Assembly (NCBI GenBank): GCA_030998015.1
Contig: JARWMV010000240.1
Coordinates: 1,240,001 to 1,304,000 of the forward strand
Length of the DNA: 64,000 bases
DNA from: Ceratorhiza oryzae-sativae
Taxonomy: Eukaryota > Basidiomycota > Agaricomycetes > Cantharellales > Ceratobasidiaceae
Direction of reading: 5' to 3'
Below, one piece after another: positions 36,401-47,299 of this stretch (position 1 is the stretch's first letter; every line of letters starts with the position of its first letter). Both the position numbers and the translations under genes were made by a program. The notes below the pieces were generated by a model. That model did not search any database, was not told the DNA's origin, and was given only the letters and a program-made list of their open reading frames with translations.

Positions 36401-37213
36401 AGGGGCTCACGGTCAGCCCCGTCGATCGCTATTGTCATCCCGTCGAACATGATCCCGGATGAGGCTGACCCGCGGGGCGAAATGACCGCGCGAATTGGCT
36501 AGAGGTCCGAGTTGGCTGGTGGTTTTGCCAACGATCCGCGCCTTGGTTCTGGAAACGTGTTCCGGTGCTCCCCCTCCCTCCCTTCCCTCCCCTGGATCGC
36601 GTGCGGTGTCATGATGAGGGAGAATAGGGCTCTGTCGCGAGGTCCTGAAGATGGAAGGTGATGGCCTCCAGGGCGGAGAGTCGGCGGTTGGACTTGTTGG
36701 TTGTGTTTTTTTTTTTCGCGCGGTCTTGCTATTGTTGCTCGAGATGGCTTGGGACGAACGAAGCGTTGGTGCTATGTTTGGTTGGACAATAGGCGAAAAC
36801 GAGAATGGGGCGCAACTCGGGGCGCTCGTGCGACTGATGGGTGCAACGCGAGCGCGCCCGGGGAGGGCAGCTCGGACGGGAAGGTGGCGGAACAGCGCCC
36901 TTGCCACCCTCTCGCTCTCTCTCTCGCGCCCCACCTCCTCGCCAGACGGGGGACGCGTCGGTCTCTCATCCATCAACGAAACAAGGGAGAGGCCATGCGA
37001 GAAGAAGGGGAGAGGTTGTTCGTTTGTTCATGATCGTCCTCGAGGGGGTTTACCGTATGGGGTGCCCATTTCTTTCATTTCGCGTGGCCTGGCTCCCCAG
37101 ACTCGGGTTCACGACTCACTAACCCTGTTCCTGTTTTAGCGATCCGAGAACATTGGAAGGCGACGGCTGTGTTCCACGAGACATCGCATGCGTTCTCTTG
37201 TGCGGCGCCGTGA
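33458..37213 (+). CDS. PAQR / haemolysin-III family seven-transmembrane receptor (Izh3-like) with long N-terminal extension
   Basis: Seven exons join in phase (33458-34503, 34554-34618, 34670-35057, 35197-35308, 35547-35649, 36001-36135, 37140-37213), giving up to 640 residues. The start could also be 33512 or 33638. The first 330 residues are soluble and acidic, with a Leu/Pro/Asp repeat (DLPALPIPDLPTLPHLPDLP). The PAQR core begins at NNEFVETGYRFIPS, then HNETLNIHTHLIP, which carries the conserved family motif. The metal-binding histidines follow: TAWHTLAG region and GGSHAVWHVFIVV. Membrane spans are visible at LFLLAAAACLACS, GWLISASVSGVMYYG, AFFLVCACSAIVP and LVSYLTGLAFYAT. Yeast Izh proteins act in zinc and lipid signalling. 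The last intron is 1004 bp, far longer than its neighbours; the final exon (AIREHWKATAVFHE) is assigned by fit only. Confidence 0.88.
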
Positions 37214-38220
37214 GGAGAGGTGGACAGCGGATAGGAGGTGGAAGGGAGACAAGGGCTTGTCACGTGGCTGAATGTGATTTAGTGTCCTGTTTTGGACGGG
37301 TGAATCGAAGAGGGTTCGTTCATTTGATTGGGTTGCCCGAATTGGGACAGCGGGAGTATCTTGTGTGCGGGAGCTGAATCGGGTCATGTTATGGGGCACA
37401 TCGTGTGGCGGAGAGGAACCAGGTACAATATGCCTTGATTTTTTTTTTCAGCTCGTGCACCGCTTGTTCACACTCGTCTCGTTGGCTCGTTAGCTGACAC
37501 AAAACGTCTCCGACACAGGCGCGCACTGTTTGGGTCGGTCGAGAATTCAAGTCCGAGGTCACGTGTAGTCCGGTCTTAAGTCCGTGGCCGAAGCGCAGGA
37601 CCGACGAGACCTCAGCGTTTATTCCGAGAGCTTCGACCCGTCAGCCCGATCCACCACGGAAGAACCACGAGACAATAGGCACATTCCGTGTTTACACACT
37701 GTTTTTGGGTGCATATGGCGCACCGGCGACGATGAGCGCGCGACGGCGGGGGTCGTCGGCGACGCTGAGCAGGGTGCCGTGCGCGACAAAGGTCAGAGCT
37801 GGTGAGGGAGCGTTGCCGCCCGGCGCTTAGGGCCGGTATGACTGGGCGACAGCACGATTGGCAATTAGGCACAGACTAGTTATTGTCTGTGCAAACACGT
37901 GGGTGTTGTGGCCACAATAGGCTCGCCACTGCGGCCTAATGGAGCGGACTGATCGAATCGCTAGTGCGCGCCGGCCGCTCCCTCGGGCTCCTAGCCCCAG
38001 GACCGTGCACAATAGACCTTTCCGTGCGAGCGCACTTCAGCAAATCACCCACACGCCCCGAGCCACGCGACTCTGAGGATGTCTAGCACACACGACGGAT
38101 CATAAAAGACCTCGGGCGCGAGCGGTGTCTCGGCACTACTCATTCGCCTCCCAAAGCGTCCTTGCATCAGCAACCAGTACACCCAACTCAGCAACCTCAC
38201 CACTCATCACCAACATCGCC
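37214..38220. other. Intergenic with promoter of the Ser-rich protein gene
   Basis: No gene supported. A TATA-like CATAAAAG at 38100-38107 lies about 120 bases before the start at 38221. The region just before that ATG (CACCAACATCGCC) is a good fungal start context. Confidence 0.4.
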
Positions 38221-38874
38221 ATGTCCGCTGCTCAGCGCCTCTCGCCTTCTCACCCCGCCTATCCCCTCCTCGTCCAAGTCAACACCGTCATCGGACAGGT
38301 GACCCAGCTCGCGGGCAAGTCCTCCCGGGATGCAGGCAGCATGAGCACCCTCCTCAACGGCATCATGCCCCAACTCGAGTACCTCCAGTCCCTGGGCGCA
38401 TACACCGACGGCGAGATCGAAAAGGTGAGCGCCTCTTTGCCATCACATTTAACCTCCCTTACTGATTTTTCCTTGCCGCAGCTCAAGTCGTTGATCAGCC
38501 AACACTCGTACTCGCGCTCGCGCTCCGGCTCGTCGCGCACCTCATCCTCGGGCGCATCCACCTCTTCCCGCGACTCGTCCCCGCCCTCGCCCTCGTCAGT
38601 CTCCTCCCACTCTTCCTCCTCCCGACACCACCAGCCCGCCTACGTGCCTTCGCGCGAGGCTCCCCCCACTCTTGGCAACATGAACAACACCCGCATCGTG
38701 CGCCAGCCCGACTTGCACCGTGTCGCCGACGCACGCAAGGCCGCACGCGCCGCTGGCGAGCCCGTCCAGCCCGTCGGATTCCAGATCCACCACCCGCACA
38801 GCAAGCGCGGCGAGACTCCCCTCGCGCGCGACCAGAACGGGTTCATCACCCCCTACAACCCCATCGTGCAATAG
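38221..38874 (+). CDS. Conserved small Ser-rich protein of unknown function
   Basis: Two exons (38221-38424 and 38482-38874) separated by a 57-nt intron (GTGAGC..CGCAG) give 198 residues. The ATG at 38221 is preferred over the upstream ATG at 38125 because of its context and because MSAAQRLSPSHPAYPLL starts the folded part. Residues 1-75 are helical and regular (YPLLVQVNTVIGQVTQLAG, LLNGIMPQLEYLQSLGAY). Then follows a low-complexity Ser/Arg tract (SYSRSRSGSSRTSSSG...). The C-terminus is again conserved in style (IVRQPDLHRVADARKAARAA, LARDQNGFITPYNP). No domain was recognised. High use of C-ending codons suggests good expression. No signal peptide or membrane span is present. Confidence 0.8.
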   Translation: MSAAQRLSPSHPAYPLLVQVNTVIGQVTQLAGKSSRDAGSMSTLLNGIMPQLEYLQSLGAYTDGEIEKVSASLPSHLTSLTDFSLPQLKSLISQHSYSRSRSGSSRTSSSGASTSSRDSSPPSPSSVSSHSSSSRHHQPAYVPSREAPPTLGNMNNTRIVRQPDLHRVADARKAARAAGEPVQPVGFQIHHPHSKRGETPLARDQNGFITPYNPIVQ

Positions 38875-40914
38875 GCGACTCGACTCGACTTGGACTGGCA
38901 CACTTTTTTTCATTTCGGCTCTCCCCGGCACCGCCCATCTGTAAAACCACCCCACTATGCCTCTTTTTCAGCTATTTTCGCGCATTTCGTTCCCCGAGCG
39001 CGCTGGATGCAAAACCTTCCCCTTTTTATGATTGCCTATTTTCGTTCCCATATGCTTGTACATGCCTTTGATCCCGGAGCTGTCTTGTCTGTGTGTATCC
39101 AAACCGTGTATCATTTGCTGTGTAACTCCCAGCTATTTGCTGTCCTAACTTGCTGTCTTGTCGATAGAGAGGAATCTTTATTTTTTTCATTTTTTCCACT
39201 ACCCTAAACGCCGCGTGTGATCGAGGGTCAAGAAAACTCAAGTTCCGCCACGAGATCGACAACGCGCAACGAGAAAAAAATGAATCGACGTCAAGAGAAG
39301 TCATATCAAGACTCCAGAACTTCCAGGGTCCGGATCTGTGGGTTCTTATTTGGCCACACAATCGGGAGAAGTAGGGGCTCCCCAAATAGACGTGACGTGA
39401 CGTGTTATTGTTGTTGTTGTCACGCTTATTGAGCGAACCCATCATCGGGATAATCAATCCAATTCTTGGATCGACAGCTCGGACAGATGTTGTGTCTTTT
39501 TTGTGTGCGTGCTTGTGTTGCGTTGGGTTGTCGGGCGGACTAGAGTGGCTTGGTTCCAGTGCAATTGATGGTGATAATAGCAATGCAACAATAGACCGGG
39601 TATCCACTGCCCGGACGTTGATGATGAGGACCGGCCGGATTCGCTTGGAGTATGTGCTGGGTGAAGTGCAAGCACATGACGTACAAGTAGACCAAGGCAG
39701 GTGACGAGGCAGTATGTCCGACAGTGTTACGTGATGGCATTGGTATTCCCATGCCTGGGAATAAAATTACTCCGCAGTGTGTCAGAGTTGATCAGGTCTA
39801 GGGCTCCAGCGGGTCAAACGTGATGACACGCGTGGCGGTGGCGTGCTAGGGGTCCAGGAGGTGGCGTACATCAGGGTAGGATGGGAGTGTCGAGCGGGAG
39901 GATCAAGCGGAGCTGAGATATCGACCAGTTTCAATGAAGCTGGTGAAATTATCGAGTCCTGGCGTCAGCCTGGACAGACCGTGAAGGTGCGTCCAAGGCT
40001 TCAGATGAACGGAGTTCAGTGTTCCCCGGTGGCGGCGATTCCAGCTGAGAGCTCTACGAAATGCATTGGTCGGTGAGACGGTTATGGGTGATGAGTTCTG
40101 TCCATAATGTCCAATCAGAGCCTCAGCCAAGGAGACCTGACGGATGTCCAGAGCCAGGAGATATACACCTCGTCGTTCCACGCCCTTCATAACAGAAATT
40201 ATACCGCAGGTATGGTGGGAAGAACGAAAATATGGGCGGCAGGAGACGGGGGGGGCGGAGCGTTCGAAACAGCCAGACGAGGTTGAGGTCCAGATGAAGG
40301 TTCATGGCGTGGTCACATGACGCGTGATCGAGTTGCCACAATACCCGATCTCCTTTGTCTCGCTCGATCACAAAGGTTGTTCGTATTATTGTTACTCTAG
40401 AGAGCATTTTGGCCTATGTTCATCTCACGCTCCAAAATCAGAGTGTGTGAGTTAGGAACGAATGTAGCGCATATATTCCATACCCTGTCTCCGTTGGCTC
40501 AAGGTGGTAGGGAGCTCCCGGGTACGCTCGTGGGTTCAATCACAGCACCAGAGTCTACCGCGCCTGTTCGGAGTCTCTATGAAGCTACCATACCAGGGGA
40601 CAATGTGGAGGAAAATGGTGCAGCGATTATAACTGGTTGAAACTGCGGCGATGTCTGGCGTTGAGGTCATCATTGTCTCATAAAATCGCTTTGTTCTTTC
40701 CAAGTCGCAAATTCAGCTTAACCCTCCAAATCGTTTAATAGAATAGCCATTCGAGTAGCCTTTTAAGAAACCAGGGCCTAACCAGTACGTGGCAGAGCAC
40801 ATCCAAAAAATCTAGTCACATTCAGTGTCGGTATGAATATACCATGCACATGGTAGGCAAGCACATGACCGAAATTGTAAAATCACTGATAATGTACAAA
40901 CTTCCAATTATATG
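38875..40914. other. Intergenic, no supported gene
   Basis: Contains the 3' region of the Ser-rich gene and several open but unsupported frames on both strands. A TTGTTGTTGTTGT tract lies near 39406-39420. Nothing else was recognised. Confidence 0.35.
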
Positions 40915-42541
40915 TTAGATCTCCTTCCCCTGCCCCCTACTGACCCACCGAACCTTGACCCCACGATGCGATGATGTTTCTACCAGTTCCTCACGTTCAG
41001 ATAGTGTGATATTAAGCTTATTGTCTAGGGTGTGCTCGCGTAGTGATATCGATTGCTGGGGGCGAAGCAAGTTCACGATAAACGTTAAAACCTGGCTACT
41101 AGGGTTGCAATTCACTAGATATAATTCCCGCAACGCGGGCCAAAAATTGGGTGGAGCGGCGGCTGAATGGCCTAGATATAGGAAATCGGCTAAAACGGCA
41201 GAGGGCATTTGAGAGTATTTGATAGCCAGGGCCTGCACATAGGGCATTTCAGCCAGCACAGTAGACAACGCAATATTCCCAGTTTCTTGTGGGGTTAGGC
41301 ACAACATGGTAAGTTTGCAGCGCTTAGCAAACGACTGGATTGCGGAAATACATTTTCGATCTTTAGCCAGAGATACGCTCAATCGGATAGCGCGGGAGGA
41401 GCTGCTGATTGACTGAAGTATCGCCCACAAATGCCCTGGGTCATCGGCTTCGAGTGTCAAAGCCTCAAGATCGTTTAGAACGATCGAACCCTCAGAAGGC
41501 ATGGATGATGAACAAATATGAATATCTATCAGAGAAACCGAGCGAAGCTTAGGACTTGCAGCGAACATCTCTCCAACATCAGAGGCGGTGAGGCTCCAAT
41601 TAGTTGCCGATTCAAGATATAATTCCACTAGGCTGGAGCATGCGACCGAGTTGAAATCAATCAATGCATCTTCTAGCCTTAGGGTCTTTAGGGTACGAAA
41701 AAAGCTAGAAAAACTGGTGGGCAAATTATTTGGATCCCCATTTACAGGCAACCTGACCGCTTTTGGTTCTTCGTAGAGGTATACCTCGAGTGACTCCGCC
41801 AGTCCCTCAGTACCCTCTCGTATCCAAGAAGCAATAAACTGGTCGATTTGCTCATTGGACGCGAAGCCTTGAGCTTGAATGCTTATTGCACGTACGCGTC
41901 GCATCAATGGGCTTAGGAAAGCGAGAGCTTGGGATACATCCTGGCTGTCCACCACCACTCCCAAATCAAGCATCTCCTGACTTTGTGCTACAGATATGCT
42001 GAGAAGCGCTTCTCGCGAGCGTTCAACGCAGAGTTGAGCGAACCGATAGCGTGATGGGCTAGCTGGACCAGTGAGGAGAAGCTCAATATGAGTCCAAAAG
42101 GTTGCAGACTGCAGGATCAACCGACGCCACCGGCTGCAAACGCTAGATAGTGTAAAAACTGACGAAACTTCACGCCCGAAAACAATGTAGTTGTCGCTGA
42201 CCAACTCTCGATTTGCAAGAGACAGTATTGTAGTCAAGCGCCTCGGGAGGGAGACGATTGATGGGCGAAAGAAATTCGGATGAGTTTCGTAGAGAGTTGA
42301 GTGAAAGCCGAGATTTTTGCAAGCTTTGCTCGAAAGACCGGAGGGATTCAAGATGGGATTCAAGGTCTGCAAAGGTTCGGTCTCGAGAATGGTGCGAGGA
42401 AGGCGAGCATGGTGAAGCGAGCGTGGATTCTAGAGTGGCGCAAGCATCGAGGTAGTCCTTTATGGTGTGTTCAAGCCTCATCTGGACTGATATCCACTGC
42501 TTAAAAGCAGCGTCGTAAGCGCCTGGAATCGCGTGTTTCAT
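40915..42541 (-). pseudogene. F-box protein gene with a single frameshift inside the F-box (family member C)
   Basis: The N-terminal frame starts at 42541 and contains TFADLESHLESLRSFEQSL and SRLSLNSLRNSSEFLSPINRLPPEA. At about 42236-42247 the frame must change to continue as LTTILSLANRELVSDNYIV, then VFTLSSVCSRWRRLIL. From there a long frame runs to the stop at 40915 with leucine-rich pieces (LKTLRLEDALIDF, LVELYLES, DLEALTLEADDPGHLW, ALRELYLVNCNPSSQV). Apart from this one base the gene looks healthy, so it may be a recent mutation, a polymorphism, or a sequence error. If restored by nature it would be an F-box/LRR-like SCF adaptor. It shares its whole layout with the two decayed genes at 29811 and 31866. 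Confidence 0.8.
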
Positions 42542-42711
42542 AGAATACTAGGCTAAGATGAGCCACCGCAGCATAATAGTCAAAATATGTGCTTCGGTAA
42601 CTTTTAGAGGATCATCTCACCTCAACTGGGAAAGATGGGAAGTTTGAAGAAACGCTCTGGTGGCGGGGGAGCAGATGTGGTCGACAACCACCACGGCGTT
42701 CCAGCTGCTGA

Positions 42712-43050
42712 GTCGCCGGATCGCCGGATCGCCGGAACACCCTACTCGATCCTCGTGATCTTCTTTTTTTCTTCTTGCTTACATATTTAACGACTTACAC
42801 GAACACCATGGTGGAACCGGTCAGAGACGATAGAGACAAAAGAACAACAAACGTGTAGAACGAGGCACAAGGAACGAGACGGGGGACAGAGGTCAAACAG
42901 CCAATAGGCGTACTAAAGACAGAGCAGGATCACGATGAACAAACGGAAAAGAAAACCAGAGCTAAGTGTCCCCGTGATCTTATTTTTTCGTATACATATT
43001 TAGAGACCTAGGCGAACACTGTAGTCGAACGGGTCTAGGACACACAAGAA
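42712..43050 (+). repeat. Short tandem and imperfect direct repeat
   Basis: Three tandem copies of TCGCCGGA occur at 42712-42736. A block of about 80 bases starting CTCGTGATCTTCTTTTTTT (42752) recurs imperfectly at 42971 (CCGTGATCTTATTTTTTCG). Both continue with TACATATTTA and CGAACAC. The origin is unknown. Confidence 0.5.
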
Positions 43051-43222
43051 CAAAGCGCAGGATATGGAAATCAATGCTGTATATCACGCAATATATTGGC
43101 ATAGCGGAGTGTGTTTAAGCGATGTCAAAGGTAATATATTGGCTACGGAGATAGGTGACTATGGAGCCGGCATGCGTTCCTCACATACGCGTCAACGGTC
43201 GTTCTAGCACGCCCTAGAACAG

Positions 43223-43700
43223 TTGGGTAAGCTTAGAATATATTCTACGCGAGTCATGCGATTGCTGGATACTTCCAGTAAGCTCGAGATATTTATCTTG
43301 CATTCTACACAGCAACCCTGTGATCTTCCTAGGCGACCACTCCACCACCATACAGTAATCGACGACGACAAATTTATGCAATTTGATGCTCCTGACTACT
43401 TTACGAAACGATTCTCAAGGAATCCTTCTGAGGATCCCCCTCAGTCGATTGAAATTTCTCGAGATCCAGGTGTATTTCGCGTAATAGTGGACTACTTATG
43501 CAGCTATCGTATCATGTTGCTCGAACCTCCGGAGGCTGCCCAGCTGCCGAGTTCTCCAACATCAGGGCTTGCTTCAAGATCCTACGTTTTACCAGCTTGG
43601 CAAGCTCAAAATCGCGTGTCAGAAGCTGTTTGCGGTCCTGTCCAAGCAAAGCCTTGATACCAAGAAGCCACATTCGGCAAACAGATTTTTTGTCGTGACG
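43223..43700 (+). pseudogene. BTB/POZ (KCTD, T1-like) domain remnant
   Basis: The frame 43223-43657 contains FDAPDYFTKRFSRNP, then IEISRDPGVFRVIVDYLCSY. This matches the BTB_2/T1 pattern, in which a DRDPxxFxxILDYLR segment follows a variable loop. After about 43510 the pattern continues better in another frame (EFSNIRACFKILRFTSLA), suggesting a frameshift. The usual beginning of the domain (start codon and VGG-type strand) is not clear. T1-type BTB proteins usually oligomerise, often as cullin-3 adaptors. No start, length or neighbours support an active gene here. Confidence 0.45.
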
Positions 43701-45687
43701 CAATACTCTTCACACCCCAGACATCCAATTTTTTTTGGACAAGTTTAAAAAAAAAGTGCAGTATGTCCATTTTGACCATTTTTGATGATATTTTGGCTGC
43801 TAGATACTTAAGAGGTGCAGCACTGTGTGAAAACAAGTGTATTCTAGATCATTATGACCTTGATATATACATATTGAAAATGCACATTTTGGCTAATTTT
43901 TGAGTGATTGGGATAGAATATTCACAAAATCAAGCTGGACAGACAGTAGGAAATGGTCAAAACATCCATGTCGTGCATCCAAAAAATTTGGATATTCCCA
44001 GCATACAGAGATATGGACAGGGCCAAACAACGGGTTGGTGTAGAATAGAAATGTACAAATATATAAACATATATCGAATATACCAGAATGTCCTGGCCAT
44101 CGTATGCCTCGTGTAGTACGGATCAATTACTTACTGTAACGTTCTACGATGTACTAGAACGCCTCTTATCGTGTATACAAGGAGCGCAATCTCGCTCCGT
44201 AGGTAGCCATCTGCACACTTGAATATATCATGCATTTACTCGTCTTAAGCACGCTGCGCTACGCGCATATATAGCGTGATATGCATATATATACATGTAG
44301 GATAGATATCAACAGTGGGTACACATCCAGGCGATCGAGTTCGTGGAAACAACGCATCCCTCTAGACAGCTGATGTTTGGTGGACGGCTCGCAATATGTT
44401 CGCCATCACTCGCGTAGGACGAGGCAGACTTGCTAATTCTGAATTCCAGCACCTATGTACTCCTGAATCTTGCGAGGGTTTCAACGGGGTAAGGGAATTG
44501 GGGTTAATTCGCGTCGTGATTCGTGAAAATTTGAGAGGAAAAGCTGCACAATGGCAGCTTATTCAGCGCAACTCATCCGTTGATAAAAGGGCCGCGTGAA
44601 TACTGAAATACGAGCCGGACACGGAAGGGGCTTTGGAGATCTCATGTCAGTAAATTATGCAATTGGATAGACATTGCAATTTTCATTTAAGATTGACAAG
44701 CAGCTACATACCGCATCCGGCGGGCGAAAACCCTGATTCCTATTTAAAAGAGGCAGACTGGATGACTTCCCGTAAGGGCCAAATCTAAGCTAAGCTAAGC
44801 TAAAGTCTGGATGACGTCATAAGTTATTAATGTCTGATTACTCCACGTTGTAATCATTCCGCCTTTAGAATAGCTTAGCTTTAGTTTTAGCTCTTACGGG
44901 AAGTCATCCACTACAGCCAATGCAACATCCCGATCCTGTTCCTCGAACCAAGGCCGCTCGCATGGTTGACGAAAGGTTAAACCGCTGCGCTTTACTGCGT
45001 AGTATCTGAAAGCGAGTAAATGCCAATCACATCATAATGACAACGCTGGAAGATACCACGAGTCTGCTTCACCGCAACGCCACAAGCTGCCTCCTTGGCC
45101 GAAACAGAGTCCGAGCACCAGAACCAGCGACAATTCGAATGCGTGTCATATCCACTGATAGAAGACTCGTCCTCCGCCAATCTCAGCTTAACCCCAACTG
45201 CCCAAACTGGGTTTTCTGGTAATGAGCAGCCTATTCAAGAGTTGAAATGATCTGAGACGCCGGTCGAGGAGACCCAAACCAATCTGGTTTGGTTGATGAT
45301 AGATATTCTGGGTACTCTGCTCGAATCCGAGAGCTTGCATGTAACGTCCAAAGATTGCTTACGGATGTCTCATCCCACGATCCGGCTAGGCTAAAAGTTG
45401 CCCATGAGGCAAATATCGAAAATTCCCACACAGGGCCCGGACAAAGCTTGAAAATTCACATTATTTCTATCGGTATGTCCGAGCTATGAATTACCCCCCA
45501 CAGCGCCGCCGAGCTTGTCGCGGCCATGTGAATTATCTCCTATTTTATCAGAACGTACATAATTGTAGGCTGATTCAGTACTCGCTCATCTTATCAAAAC
45601 CAATCCTTTAATCAAACGCTAAAGTACAGTAAATAGAATACAGCTTAAAATCAAAAACGACCAGCTCAACCTCTTGAAATCTCCCTA
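43701..45687. other. AT-rich gene-poor region
   Basis: No supported gene apart from the foldback element at 44759-44910. A stretch of alternating TATATA and GCGC words lies at 44255-44310. Confidence 0.35.
44759..44910. mobile_element. MITE-like foldback element, 152 bp
   Basis: Perfect 18-base terminal inverted repeats TGGATGACTTCCCGTAAG (44759-44776) and its complement (44893-44910) enclose a sub-terminal inverted repeat built of TAAGC units (CTAAGCTAAGCTAAGC on the left, its complement TAGCTTAGC on the right). No coding sequence is present. A clear target-site duplication was not found. The size and structure fit a non-autonomous DNA transposon. Confidence 0.72.
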
Positions 45688-47299
45688 CTAAAACGAGCCT
45701 TTCTTATCCATGGGGTATCCATCCCCATGATCTCCGCCGTCATATCCCGGCGCCCTGTCATCAGACCAGCCATCTTGCTGTCTGCCCGACCAGGACGAAC
45801 ACCCTCCCCCTCGACCAAATGAACCACGCCCGCCAGAGCCATGGTGACCTCTAGAAGGATCATGTTCAGAACCAGAACCACAAGGTCCGCCACGCCCGAA
45901 AAGGCCCGAGTGCCCGAAAAGGCCAGAAGGTCCGAATGGCCCGTTAGGTCCAAGGGGCCCGCTGGGTCCAAGGGGTCCATTAGGCCCGAGGGGCCCATTG
46001 GGCCCAAGAGGTCCATTAGGCCCAAGGGGTCCGTTGGGTCCCAGGGGACCACCAGGCCCGAATGGTCCAGCAGCTCCAAACGGCCCGCCACGCCCAAACG
46101 ACCCGCCCCTGTGGCCCCAAGCGCCGCCCCGCCTCCTATCTTCGCCACCTCGTCCGAATAACCAGCCCATGAACCCGGACGAAGTCCCCTCGCCTCTTCC
46201 TCGTTCTTCGTTGACAAACGACAGGTGAACGGATCCGTTGTACGATAGGACGTGTACGAGTGGGCCAGTCCAGGCGGTGAATGGGTCGTCTGGAATGGTT
46301 GGGAGTGGCGGGTCTGCGGCGGGGTCGAGCGAGTGGGCGGGGGAGACAGGAGTCGATGGTGCCGAGCCGAATCTGGCGGCTTGCCAGTCCCCGATGAAGC
46401 CTCGTGTTGTATCGGGTGCCCCAGAAAAGGCGGTAAGTCGAGACTATAAATTGAAACGAATATATCATTTAGTTTGGATCGCAGAGTCAGAGGGGAGAAA
46501 CAGTCTACCTTGACGGGGTCGGATATGTGTACGCTTCCGTTGCGGGTCGACACGATCGCCGCACCTTCAAACGACCGAGGGATCTTGACTCGAACCGACC
46601 CGTTTTTGGAGACGGCGTAAATCCGAAGCGGTTGCGTCGCATACGTGCGCTACGATCACGGCCCGTGTTAAATCCCAGTCGCGAGTCAGGACAAAAACGA
46701 CTCACCACCTCGAGTGTTACCGATCCGTTGTGTCCTTCCGCCACGATCAACCCAGGCCGAACTATGCCATCACTCGAAACGACATGCACTTCTCCGGTGA
46801 TGCTCCCGTTCTTGGACTTGAGCATCAAGTTTGGTCGAACGTTGGCATTGGTTCTTGCGGGGACCGCATCGCTGTTCTTCCGCTTGCCCTTGTCCTTTTT
46901 CCTCTTTTTTTGAGAAGCTTCGTTCCAGATGCCATCGAAATCTTCGAGGGGAGAAAGAAGACCGTCTGGGATGTACAGCGCGGTGTCGATGTGCCAGATT
47001 CCCTTGACACTGTTGTCGTGTTTGGCCTCGATCAGGTGGTTGCACGGTGGCGGGAGGTTTGGTGGCGGGGCGGGGCCAGAGTCGGGATCTTCGGAAAACG
47101 GCGGCGTCGGTAGGGGCTTGCTGTCAGACGCCGCTGCGCTCTGGGGCGAAAGCGAAGGCTCGTATGGAGGAGGGCTCTGGGAACACAGTTGGCGAGTGCG
47201 AGCTTGCGAGACACGATGACTTACTCCAGGGGCCTCAGACTCTGCAGTGCGAATCGTAGGGGATTTGGAATCGGAGTACTCAGACTCGGTGATGATCAT
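45688..47299 (-). CDS. NGSV-repeat protein (probable DUF7330 family) with collagen-like C-terminal tail
   Basis: Four exons join in phase (47225-47299, 46706-47176, 46509-46649, 45688-46443) to give 480 residues. The N-terminus ([14 protein letters not shown], then [12 protein letters not shown]) is disordered. The core has six related beta-strand motifs: [60 protein letters not shown]. The pattern resembles fungal DUF7330 proteins and, more distantly, the DUF4097/bactofilin-like beta-helix of bacteria. A basic insert ([12 protein letters not shown]) lies between repeats 1 and 2. The last 150 residues begin with glycine-rich RGG and then Gly-Pro-X triplets, ending MDKKGSF. There is no signal peptide. 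Function is unknown. The paralog at 58457-60221 has the same exon plan. Start chosen at MII because the paralog also starts MII. Confidence 0.85.
45925..46075 (-). repeat. Minisatellite coding for collagen-like Gly-Pro-X triplets
   Basis: An imperfect 18-bp period encodes repeated GPLGPN. Read on the minus strand it gives about 20 consecutive Gly-X-Y triplets ([21 protein letters not shown]). It lies inside the last exon of the NGSV-repeat gene and stays in frame. Confidence 0.85.

Noticed and set aside
36413..36976. Long open frames on both strands inside the last PAQR intron
   Set aside because: GC-rich sequence gives open frames by chance on both strands; no recognisable protein pattern.
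45666..46553. 295-codon minus-strand frame over the collagen-like region
   Set aside because: It reads the last exon of the NGSV-repeat gene in the wrong frame; the spliced frame keeps the sixth repeat and the Gly-Pro triplets.
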